A DNA stretch of 64,000 nucleotides, taken from assembly GCF_036373705.1 (NCBI RefSeq), contig NC_089851.1, positions 53,909,940-53,973,939 of the forward strand, read 5' to 3'. The translations under genes were made by a program, and so were the position numbers. The notes under the pieces were generated by a model. It made no database searches. It had not been told where the DNA came from and worked only from the letters and a program-made list of their open reading frames with translations. This DNA comes from Amia ocellicauda. Taxonomy: Eukaryota; Chordata; Actinopteri; Amiiformes; Amiidae. How positions within the stretch are numbered: the first letter of the stretch is position 1; each line of letters starts with the position of its first letter. Shown here piece after piece: positions 46,705 through 55,301 of the stretch.

Positions 46705-46707
46705 GAT

Positions 46708-47452
46708 TTAAAAGTGGTTGTATCTAACAGGTTGGAAATGCAACTTCACTATCACCTTGCCGTATGCGAATGTCACATGTCCGTTCTGGTCAGTCTTTAT
46801 TTCAGTGCTGATGGTGTCGAATTCATCCATGCTCAGGGGGACATAGTGGGGCTTATCATATAACAGCGTAACAAACTTGCCTTCTTCCCCTTTTTTAGGT
46901 ATACAGCGCAGAAGCGGGGCATACATGTCACCCACTAGTTGGTGTTCAATTATATCGGTATAAACATACATGTGGTTAAAACCCGCTGTAATATCCGCAG
47001 GCTGGGGCGATTCCCCCCCCCCCCCCCTTCTCGGGAATGAACCCCAAGACATGTGCTAGCTGGCCCGTGGTAAAAAACAATAAAGTCGAATCCCTGAAAA
47101 GCCTCACGCTTCTAATATAGTTGTATTGAAAGTATACCTTGGGCAATGTGGGGACGGCCTTGACAGCATTATTCATGGCTGTTAACAATACATCAATGTT
47201 TTTATAGTAGCCTTGTGATATTTCATAATACCAGTTTGTATCGGTTGTCTCAGAATGCAATTCAAAGCTCTGTTTCCTGTCAAACGTATTGATGGTCATG
47301 GGGTAGTGCATCTCCACCATCCCTACCTCCCATTTACCTGGTAGATCGATGGATTTGGCTAGATGGTCAGTGAAGTTGGAGCTCTTGTTGTTAGGAAATA
47401 GTGTCTCCGAGGCATTACTGGTAAAAGTCAGGTAAAATCCATTTTCACTCAT
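46708..47452 (-). pseudogene. Penton-like minor capsid protein, split at a C15 run
   Basis: Single jelly-roll protein for capsid vertices. ATG at 47,452 (MSENGFYLTFTSNAS). The first frame shows NFTDHLAKSIDLPGKWEVG, VEMHYPMTINTF and QLAHVLGFIPEKG. The second frame continues with DITAGFNHMYVYTDIIEHQL, VGDMYAPLLR and HVTFAYGKVIVKLHFQP. The two frames meet at a run of 15 C (47,013-47,027; G on the coding strand), so a one-base slip there accounts for the only break. Otherwise full-length at about 245 codons. It could be a real mutation or an assembly error. Confidence 0.85.
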
Positions 47453-47455
47453 TTT

Positions 47456-48518
47456 TTATCCTCTCACAACCCCCGGGGCTATGTCTTTCACCTCTGAAGC
47501 TTTGATCCAACTATTAAATTTAACTCCCCAACTCAGCCATTTGACTAAAACTTGTTTACCACGGCCACGGCCTCTGGAGTCTAAAATTTTCTGTATTCGA
47601 TAGACTCTGTCACCATTTGGGTTTATCTTTTGTAACTCTTCGGTGTAAAACTGACCTTTTATGTCGTCACCAGCATAATCTTTTAGTTTGTAAATAGGCC
47701 TTAATCCAGGCACACATTTTTTAACTATGAATATTTCATCTGTGAATGTTTGCTCATACCCCTTTTCAAATTTCCCTTTTATTCTCGACACCCTCACATG
47801 ATCACCTTCTTTAAACTTAAATTTTGAAGGTTTGCTTTTTACAAATGACCCATACACAGTCCTCCACACCCTCAGGGCATTGTCATGGGTGACATCTACT
47901 GGTCGTTCCTTGACAGTTCTATGGAATGTGTGATTGTAACTGTGAAACAGCTCTAAAGTACTTCCACATTTTCGATTTTATAGTCCTATTGAATCTCTCT
48001 ACCACACTGGCTTTCACTTTACTATTTGTCACAAAATGTACAATTTGGTATTGCTTGAGAAGACTTTGAAAACCATGGTTGAGGAATTCTTTCCCCTGAT
48101 CTGTCTGCAGTTTCTTTGGAACGCGCCCTTGGGTGAATATTCTTTTAAAGGCGGCACACACTTGCTGACCCATTTTGTTTTTTAATGGTACTGCCCAGGC
48201 GTATTTGGACAACACATCTATACAGGTTAGAATGTATTTCATACCGTTGTTGAACTTTGAGAACTGACCCATTTCCACCAGGTCTGCCTGCCATTGCCAG
48301 TCAATGTCTTGTACCAGTGTCAAGTTCCTCTTAAACCTCACCCGCGCTGGTCTGTGCACTGTGTATGTATATTGATCCGATAACCATTGTGAAACATGTT
48401 CTCTTTTTATACGGTCACCCTTTGCTCTGGCACTTCTCAGCAGTGTATCGAGTCCTCCAAAACGACCGGCTTCTTTAGGCGTATAATAGATCTCTTTTAA
48501 TCTCTCTTCATGGTTCAT
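47456..48518 (-). pseudogene. Polinton integrase with C-terminal chromodomain, frameshifted
   Basis: Inserts the element into the genome. First ATG at 48,518 (MNHEERLKEIYYTPKEAG). The core domain shows the DDE triad: Asp in WQADLVEMG, Asp in LQTDQGKEFLN, Glu in KASVVERFNRT; by my count 33 residues separate the last two, slightly short of the usual 35. After a frame break between about 47,945 and 47,880 come an SH3-like region (KFKEGDHVRVSRIKG) and a chromodomain (RVYRIQKILDSRG, VLVKWLSWG, NSWIKASEVKDI), which in related elements targets chromatin. Stop 3 bp before the penton ATG. Confidence 0.9.
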
Positions 48519-48574
48519 TTTCTCGTGATTAATGAATACACCCTTCAACTTAGTAACTTATACCAAATAGTAAC

Positions 48575-48657
48575 ACCCAGGTGGCTGAGTGCTTAAGGCA
48601 TTGGACTTAAGATCTAATAGATGTATGTCTGTGTGGGTTGGAATTCCACTCTGGGTA
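48575..48657 (+). tRNA. tRNA-Leu (anticodon UAA)-like gene inside the Polinton
   Basis: 83 nt. Acceptor ACCCAGG pairs with TCTGGGT (one G-U) with discriminator A. Type II layout: D arm with GGCTGAGTGCTTAAGGC, anticodon stem TTGGA/TCTAA around loop CTTAAGA (anticodon TAA), a long variable arm (AGAT/GTCT), and T stem GTGGG/TCCAC around TTGGAAT. Compared with the vertebrate tRNA-Leu-UAA pattern as I know it, most differences are CpG to TpG/CpA changes, plus C56 to G in the T loop, which damages the B box. Probably a decaying but once real gene; it lies opposite in strand to the integrase. A T6 run follows 5 nt later. Confidence 0.65.
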
Positions 48658-48662
48658 AGTAC

Positions 48663-48668
48663 TTTTTT
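48663..48668 (+). terminator. RNA polymerase III terminator (T6)
   Basis: Six T at the expected distance after the tRNA-Leu-like gene. Supports its origin as a genuine Pol III unit, in contrast to the array tRNA-Pro copies. Confidence 0.6.
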
Positions 48669-48718
48669 GATCAAAACTTTATTTTGTTCTCTTTTTCTAA
48701 TTTAATTTATTTTATTTT

Positions 48719-48927
48719 ATACCACCCCAAAAACAATCATAAAATATATAACCTAAAATCATCACATGCACATCACTAAACACAGTTTAAAATACTTTTT
48801 TATTAAAACTTTATGTTGTTGTTCTCTTCTTATTTTAATGTATTTTATTTTGGTAACAACTTATCGTACCAAACCTAATCATAAAACATAACCTAACACA
48901 AATAATAATAAGTTTAAACTCTTAAAC

Positions 48928-48972
<45 letters not shown>

Positions 48973-49341
48973 CATCAGGGTGAGATGGCGGCGAACACTT
49001 GTCAAGATGACCTGTGCCCTTTCCAAAATGCCTGTCATCCTAACAAGATGGAGGTCATCCAAACAAGATGGCTGCCATCCTAACAAGATCACGGTCATCC
49101 AAACAAGATGGCTGACAGGAGAGGGTCAAAGGGTAAAACCTGTATTCTTACAAGATGGCTGACTGGAGAGGATCAAAGGGTACAGGGTAAGGAGGAGCTT
49201 CCTGGCCCATTGGGCTTCTGGGTAAGGAGGGGCTTCATGGCCCGTGAGGCTTCTGGGTAAGGCGGGTTTCCCAGCCGATGGGGCTTCTGGGTAGGGGCGG
49301 GGCCACCTGTCACTTTGACATAAAGTACCATCATTACTACT
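48719..49341. repeat. Polinton right terminal inverted repeat
   Basis: Reverse complement of the left TIR with the same internal minisatellites. Its (AC)n tract (about 48,930-48,967) is roughly twice as long as the (TG)n tract of the left arm. Ends in CCATCATTACTACT, followed by the target duplication 'ctgatg'. Confidence 0.9.
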
Positions 49342-49347
49342 CTGATG
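49342..49347. repeat. Right target-site duplication of the Polinton
   Basis: 'ctgatg' against 'cttatg' on the left side. Confidence 0.7.
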
Positions 49348-50099
49348 TTAGTACTTGAAATGTGTATTACCAAGCATTGATAAGTCACACAGTGTGGCAA
49401 CAATCTTGGATTATGCCTCGATTTCTCATAAACCCTTATACTGGCTGATGTGTGCTTTGGTATACAGTATCTTTGGACTGTGTTCTACACATATCCTAAA
49501 AGACAATTCCTACATGAAGAAACATAGCAGTAATGAACAAAATATTTTGACTTACTGTACATTTTGTTCAATTTTAAGCCTGCAATAACACACTGTCACC
49601 ACTGGTAGCAGCATATACCACAAACAGCACTGAGATAAAAAAAAATGAAGCGGCCATCTTGGGCATGTACATCGTAACAACAAAACACTATCAGTCACTT
49701 GCAACAGTATTAGAGTGGAAACTATTATTTTAAACACACAGACACTTCTGTCTGCAAATACAAATAGTGTAAATTGAGATGTGTTTAAATTAGGGATTAT
49801 TTCAGATGTAGAGAAACCTTGAAGAGAAGCAAGAGAAAACAAATGTGAAACTAAAAAATTGGATTAAATGTGATTCACATGAAACATAAATACACATTAT
49901 GTAAAATAAATACATGAAAATCAACAGTGGTACAAGAGCGGTGATGTTGCTGAATCTGTAGTGGTGGATTATTGCTTTCAACTGAACATCATTTCAAACT
50001 GAGATTGGCTGGATCCATGCATCAGTTCCTGGTTAAATAGTTAACGATGCAACACGGGGGCGATTTTGTGCTCTTCTCTCTCAGTGAAATCGTAACTTA
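49348..50099. other. No gene recognised
   Basis: Flank of the Polinton. Short frames only; no domain or repeat that I recognise. Confidence 0.5.
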
Positions 50100-50291
50100 T
50101 GGTGACATGTTGTATACTGAACTGTGCAGAATCGCTGGCTCTATTCAATATAATTGAAAGGGCGAACATAAGACGTTTACTGTGCGAGCTACAATCGAAT
50201 AAACGGACCTGCTCATTGAGGCGCTTGATATTAGTAATTGGACATATTTCCCGCTTTATGAAAAACATTGCTTTTACAAGCTGGAATTGTA
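50100..50291 (+). repeat. Dispersed repeat, left part
   Basis: Matches 35,670-35,815 (phrases 'atcgctggctctat', 'gaacataaga', 'cgcttgatattagtaattgg' and 'ttgcttttacaagctg' against their counterparts). It is cut off at 50,291 by an element starting CACTGTAAAAAAT; the right part resumes at 53,105. Confidence 0.6.
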
Positions 50292-50884
50292 CACTGTAAA
50301 AAATGTTACATGCAATCTACTTTAAAAAATTATGGTAACATTATTACACATATTTTTTAAGGTTTAGTTTTTTTGCGAAATCTACCCGAATAAATTAAGT
50401 AAAATTTCCTAAATTATTTAGTCTATGGCACACAATGAATTTAATTTAATCTTTTTTATTGTATGTTTTCTCACAAATTAATCAAGTAAAATTTACTCAT
50501 TTGTATTAATTAAAATGACTTAATTATAAAATGTACTGCCTTTTTCAAGTTAAGATAATAATGAATACAAAATGCAGTTTTTGTTGACAAACATGCTTTT
50601 ATTGTCTTTTTGGACTGTAACCATAAATAACAAATATATATAAAATGTAAGCAGCAGTTTTAAGACATGAAAAAAAAAAGTTTACATTTCCCATGTCATT
50701 GAGAAACATCATTTTGTTACACAAAAACATGTGCATACAAATAACAACTTGTAGCAAAATGTATAAAACCATTTATACTAGCTAAAAGATTGTATGAACA
50801 ACAATCATGTAGAACAGTATCAAACGCTCAATCAGTGCAGTTTTTTTTCCACCAGAACTTGATAATAATGCTTTGTCTCTCAAT

Positions 50885-51181
50885 CTAAGACATGAGTTTG
50901 TTTTTAAGTGTTAGTAATTTGGGGGAAAACTTGCACACATCCAGTTCTAAGAAGAGCTTCTGAAAGGCCTCAAATGTGTGCCTCAGTTCTTTCGAGTAGG
51001 TGAGGTTTAGTGCATACGTCAGTCCAAGAAAAACAGCACAGGCTCTAGACAGATTTTCCAAGCCAGCCATGACTTGCACCCCCTCCAAGATGATGCTGAC
51101 GTCCTCCTGATCATCCCTCTTGCAGATGGCAATTTTCATTATTTGCGGCAGGAGATCTTGCTGTACATCTGTATTGTCGCA
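50885..51181 (-). CDS. Terminal exon of an unrecognised multi-copy fish-type protein
   Basis: Follows a clean splice acceptor (ttgttttacag, 51,192-51,182) and runs 98 codons to a stop at 50,885. Residues include DLLPQIMKIAICKRDDQEDV, a hydrophobic ACAVFLGLTYALNLTYSKEL and a C-terminal KFSPKLLTLKNKL. The pattern resembles the C-terminus of uncharacterised, repeated fish proteins that are often annotated with a SAM domain upstream; that part is not in this window. It lies inside the CACTGTAAAAAAT element, so the gene may travel with it. The open frame argues for fairly recent coding use. Confidence 0.5.
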   Translation of the reverse strand, partial: CDNTDVQQDLLPQIMKIAICKRDDQEDVSIILEGVQVMAGLENLSRACAVFLGLTYALNLTYSKELRHTFEAFQKLFLELDVCKFSPKLLTLKNKLMS

Positions 51182-51599
51182 CTGTAAAACAACCATTAAA
51201 TAAGTATTTTTATCTTGTCTGTCTCTCTATCATTATATATCTGTCCATAATTATAAAGTTTATTTGTGTACGGTTGTAAACAAACATTTTGAAACATTTT
51301 TCTTATAACAGCTTAAAATTCTAAATTTCTTTGTAAACACTAAAACAAAAAAATATGTTTCAGTGGACGGCACACACTGTCAAAATAACAAGCTCAAATA
51401 TAGTTTCACCAATGACAGAGGGTGTATTCAGGGTAAAGAAAAAAAATACATTTGGTGACACCAGTGTAGGGGGGAAAACTGCAAATTAACCATGTTTACA
51501 TGAGGAATATAGTGCATTCAGAATGTAAAACAGCCCCCACATTAATTCTAATTTTCAGTTTACTTATTCTGATTGTTGGGGTAAAGTTGTTTTCCCAAT

Positions 51600-51835
51600 T
51601 ATAAAGAATACCTTATCAATTATTTCTTCCTGTGTCTCGGAACTGCCCTGGGACATATGCAAAGAAAATTTCATTCAGGTTCGGGACTGCCCCGAACCAC
51701 CTATGAAATATTGCTTGTAGATGTATAAAAGGCTGTGTGAAACTTTCAATAAACGAAGATAAACAAACTGACATTGTGTCAGTGACTTTATTTCCCGGGC
51801 CTGTCTCCTGCTGAGAGTCTAAACTGTTACTGGAA
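51600..51835 (+). mobile_element. LTR-like fragment
   Basis: A TATA-box-like 'gtataaaagg' (51,722), AATAAA (51,750) and 'gactttatttcccgggcctg' in the spacing of promoter, polyadenylation site and U5 of a retroelement LTR. No internal retroviral sequence follows. Family not identified. Confidence 0.35.
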
Positions 51836-51839
51836 GCGC

Positions 51840-52060
51840 TCACTGGGGTGCCTGATTCACTGGGATCCGAAGGGTTGCTTCAACTGAAGCTTTGCACCTT
51901 AACACTGATGTTGATCCCAATCTGTAAATGTAACTGGTCCTACTTGCACCGCTCCAAGCAGAATTCGAACCAGCTTCACCGGCATTGGAGGTGGGTGCAC
52001 TAACAAGGATGCTAAAGATCATAGCCTCTAGCATCAGTCACTGGGGCACCTCTTGAGGCC
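51840..52060 (-). mobile_element. tRNA-derived SINE-like sequence
   Basis: On minus, 'ttgttagtgcacccacctcc' and 'gctggttcgaattctgct' form an A-box/B-box pair with a worn anticodon arm (loop CTCCAAT). Flanked on both sides by related 'tcactgggg.caccc' phrases. Looks like the tRNA head of a SINE; tail not identified. Confidence 0.4.
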
Positions 52061-52191
52061 AAGTGGAGTGAGGTTTACTCACACAGCTCTTACTAGCTGC
52101 TCTCTGTTACATATAAATGAAATTACACTCTGCCTTACATCACGCCTTTTGGGTTTGAGGACTGAAAGATATAACCTACTTTTTTTTTTTT

Positions 52192-52377
52192 GGTTACACT
52201 ATTTCGATGGTCCACTTTAGACATTCTACTAACTGTAAGTAACTACTCTCATTAGAGTATTAGTAGACTGCAAGTAAACTGTTAGGTTAGGGTTAATAGA
52301 TTACGTTAACAAGTAGTTGCAAAGTTACTTATACTCAGTAGAATTTCTAAAGTGGACCACCAAAATAAAGTGTTACC
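52192..52377. mobile_element. MITE with GGTAACACTTTATTTT-type ends, 186 bp
   Basis: Ends 'ggttacactatttcgatggt' and, inverted, 'ggtaacactttattttggtg' share 'ggtccactttaga' and a further ~20 bp of inner inverted repeat around 'ttctact...aagtaac'. A well-known type of small fish MITE; no coding capacity. Confidence 0.75.
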
Positions 52378-52697
52378 TTTCTTAATATAGTGGCTGACAA
52401 AAGTCTTATTTGTGTTAAATATTTTCACAGTAGTTTTAGACAATTTAATTGTAAAAAAGTATTGTTCAGGTTCATCCCCTTGGAATTATAAGGTTCTATC
52501 TGACATTTTTGACAAAATTGAGTTATTCACATATTCTTATTCTGTGACAACTTATTTACATTATGTGACTTTTTTTTAAGTTGTGTACATTTTTGGACTT
52601 TTTATTTAGAAAACAAAAAGGTTCTGTCTACAAAGTTGAACTCAAACTTCGTACTATAAGGTTCTATTTGCGAGCCAATCAGCACTTATCTAATTCT

Positions 52698-52731
52698 ATC
52701 TATCTATCTATCTATCTATCTCTCTCTCTTT
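52698..52731. repeat. (TCTA)n/(TC)n microsatellite
   Basis: Six to seven TCTA units followed by a short TC run. Confidence 0.9.
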
Positions 52732-53103
52732 TGGCTATTCTTTCTCAAACCAACATCAAACAAACCTTTCAATCCATACTGATCTCTAGAGAGAAAGACA
52801 TTTTACCTGTCACACTTTTTGTGGAATATTGGATTTTGTTAATTTAAGACACCTGTTTCAACTCATCAGCTCGTCAGAATAGGCATCGACATGAGACAAC
52901 TAAAATTGAACTAATTCTCTTAAGCCTTAAAATTGCAGAAATGTCCTTAAATAAAAGAGGAAAATGTATCTCTTGGTTCTATTAGTGAAATCTTCTCAAT
53001 ATTTTGTATCAAACACTAAACCACAATTTCATTAATAAAATGTACACATTATTTTTAATTACTACGTAAAAACAATTAGACCCATGATAAATTTTTTACA
53101 GTG
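52732..53103. other. No gene recognised
   Basis: AT-rich right part of the CACTGTAAAAAAT element; nothing recognisable apart from its terminal repeat. Confidence 0.5.
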
Positions 53104-53104
53104 T

Positions 53105-53505
53105 ATAAAACATTGCATTTACAAGCCATAATTATATATAACGTGCACATCGGTAATCAATGTGACAACCAAATGAAACAGAAATTAAGCTACTAAATGA
53201 GGTTCGGATGATTACTGCGAATTGAAAAGCTGCAGCAGTTCTATGCTATACAAGTACACAAATGAGACTTGTAGAATAAAGTGTTTACTCATTTATTATG
53301 ATACCAGAGCTATTTATATTATTAAACTAATTTAATTAAAAATGATATATTGAAATCAAATCAGGGTAGTTGACTTTTTGAGATTAATACTGGCTTGTAC
53401 TTCAACATATTTGACCACAAGAGGGGGAACTTCAACATGAAAACTCTTCCGATTTTGTCAAAATTTGCTTTCATCTGATTTATATTATTAGGGGTAAAAA
53501 ACTTG
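53105..53505 (+). repeat. Dispersed repeat, right part, ending at the array
   Basis: Matches 35,797-36,215 including 'gaccacaagagggggaact' and 'ttcatctgatt'. Homology ends at about 53,497. The tandem array starts within the next ten bases, with a short direct repeat 'gtaaaaaac' at 53,502 and 53,513 across the junction. Confidence 0.65.
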
Positions 53506-53682
53506 TAAAAAACACATTTTCTTTAAAGAAAACAAAACACACAGATGACAGTCTGATTTCCCATCAGCTATACAGGCAACAGTATCTGAGGTCGATAGCC
53601 CTCCCTTGTGCAGAGGAGCCCAGAAGCCAGCCTTCAAGAGCAAACGAACGAACACTTCGGTGACTGCAAAGTGGGGCCAAGT

Positions 53683-53738
53683 GGGCTCGTCCTGGAGTTG
53701 AACCCAGGGCCTCTCACACCCTCAGCAAGAATCATACC
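53683..53738 (-). pseudogene. Truncated tRNA-Pro-like copy at the start of the right array
   Basis: Degenerate-class T arm and anticodon arm only. Sequence jumps at 53,738/53,739 from 'aatcatacc' to 'tctcctttgg', the same junction as at position 33/34. Confidence 0.85.
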
Positions 53739-55229
53739 TCTCCTTTGGTGCAGCTCAGGAGTACACGTTCAGCAAAGGTCTCCATAACAAGCCGGCAAAC
53801 CACATTTCGTCCTCCTCCTCCTCAACAACACACTACATGTCCTCCTCCTCCTCAACAACAACAACAACAACAACGAACTTGTAAAAAACACATTTTCTTT
53901 AAAGAAAACAAAACACACAGATGACAGTCTGATTTCCCATCAGCTTTACAGGCAACAGTATCTGAGGTCGATAGCCCTCCCTTGTGCAGAGGAGCCCAGA
54001 AGCCAGCCTTCAAGAGCAAACGAACAAACACTTCGGTGACTGCAAAGTGGGGCCAAGTGGGCTCGTCCTGGAGTTGAACCCAGGGCCTCTCACACCCTCA
54101 GCAAGAATCATACCCCTAGACCAACGAGCCAAGTTAACGGAGGGTGTCGCAGTTTCTGCTGGGCAAGCGCGTAACTGCTTTGGGGCAGACCGGGAGACCT
54201 ACGCTCACTGACTGATAGCATGGACTGTAGCGCTGACGTGTCTTTCCAGAATGGTAACGCCATCCCCAGTGAGACAGCACTGAGAGCATGGTTCAGCAGG
54301 CCCGCAAACAACTGAAAAGAATGCCTCTCCTTTGGTGCAGCTCAGGAGTACACGTTCAGCAAAGGTCTCCATAACAAGCCGGCAAACCACATTTCGTCCT
54401 CCTCCTCCTCAACAACACACTACATGTCCTCCACCTCCTCCTCAACAACAACAACAACAACAACAACGAACTTGTAAAAAACACATTTTCTTTAAAGAAA
54501 ACAAAACACACAGATGACAGTCTGATTTCCCATCAGCTATACGGGCAACAGTATCTGAGGTCGATAGCCCTCCCTTGTGCAGAGGAGCCCAGAAGCCAGC
54601 CTTCAAGAGCAAACGAACAAACACTTCGGTGACTGCAAAGTAGGGCCAAGTGGGCTCGTCCTGGAGTTGAACCCAGGGCCTCTCACACCCTCAGCAAGAA
54701 TCATACCCCTAGACCAACAAGCCAAGTTAACGGAGGGTGTCGCAGTTTCTGTTGGGCAAGCGCGTAACTGCTTTGGGGCAGACCGGGAGACCTACGCTCA
54801 CTGACTGATAGCATGGACTGTAGCGCTGACGTGTCTTTCCAGAGTGGTAACGCCATCCCCAGTGAGACAGCACTGAGAGCATGGTTCAGCAGGCCCACAA
54901 ACAACTGAAAAGAATGCCTCTCCTTTGGTGCAGCTCAGGAGTACACGTTCAGCAAAGGTCTCCATAACAAGCCGGCAAACCACATTTCGTCCTCCTCCTC
55001 CTCAACAACACACTACATGTCCTCCTCCTCCTCAACAACAACAACGAACTTGTAAAATACACATTTTCTTTAAAGAAAACAAAACACACAGATGACAGTC
55101 TGATTTCCCATCAGCTACACAGCCAACAGTATCTGAGGTTGAAAGACCTCCCTGGTGCAGAGGAGCCCAGAAGCCAAGCATCAAGAGAGAACAAACGAAT
55201 GCTTCAGAGAATGCAAAGCAGGGCCAAGC

Positions 55230-55301
55230 GGGCTCGTCCGGGAGTTGAACCCGGGACCTCTCGCACCCAAAGCGAGAATCATACCCCTAGACCAACGAGC
55301 C
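55230..55301 (-). tRNA. tRNA-Pro (anticodon TGG), canonical copy
   Basis: Complete cloverleaf with loop TTTGGGT. The spacer has 'gacagtttcacag' instead of 'gacagtgtcacag', and the leader has 'catcaagagag', so it is a sublineage of the TGG units. Confidence 0.85.

Larger units (their letters stand above)
37160..49341. mobile_element. Maverick/Polinton self-synthesising transposon (decayed)
   Basis: A 12.2 kb element with long TIRs, ends 5'-AGTAGTAATGATGG, a 6-bp target duplication, and the family's characteristic gene set: protein-primed PolB, packaging ATPase remnant, adenain-like protease, double-jelly-roll major capsid protein, penton-like minor capsid protein, pVI-like protein and a retrovirus-type integrase with chromodomain. 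Plus-strand genes (38.9-43.95 kb) converge on minus-strand genes (48.5-44.6 kb). Every recognised core gene except the 247-residue ORF is interrupted or truncated, so it is inactive. The element also carries an unrecognised minus-strand gene near the left TIR and a tRNA-Leu-like gene near the right TIR. Two TIRs of 600 and 623 bp differ by point changes and microsatellite length, which fits an old insertion. Confidence 0.95.
50292..53103. mobile_element. DNA transposon-like element with CACTGTAAAAAAT termini
   Basis: Left end CACTGTAAAAAATG at 50,292; right end ATTTTTTACAGTG to 53,103. This is a 13-bp perfect terminal inverted repeat flanked by TA on both sides (50,290-50,291 and 53,104-53,105). 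The 2.8 kb body holds a minus-strand terminal exon (51,181-50,885), an LTR-like fragment, a tRNA-derived repeat and a nested MITE. No transposase is visible, so it is non-autonomous or has lost its core. Both flanks also carry a ~30 bp related stretch ('aaaacattgc.tttacaagc'), so the insertion history may be more complex than a simple TA target duplication. Confidence 0.55.

Noticed and set aside
47013-47027. Programmed frameshift at the C15 run
   Set aside because: Nothing beyond the homopolymer supports it (no downstream structure identified), and neighbouring genes are broken by ordinary mutations, so decay or an assembly slip is more likely.
51840-52060. Functional tRNA gene on minus
   Set aside because: B box is good but the anticodon stem does not pair and the acceptor is not closed; better read as a SINE head.
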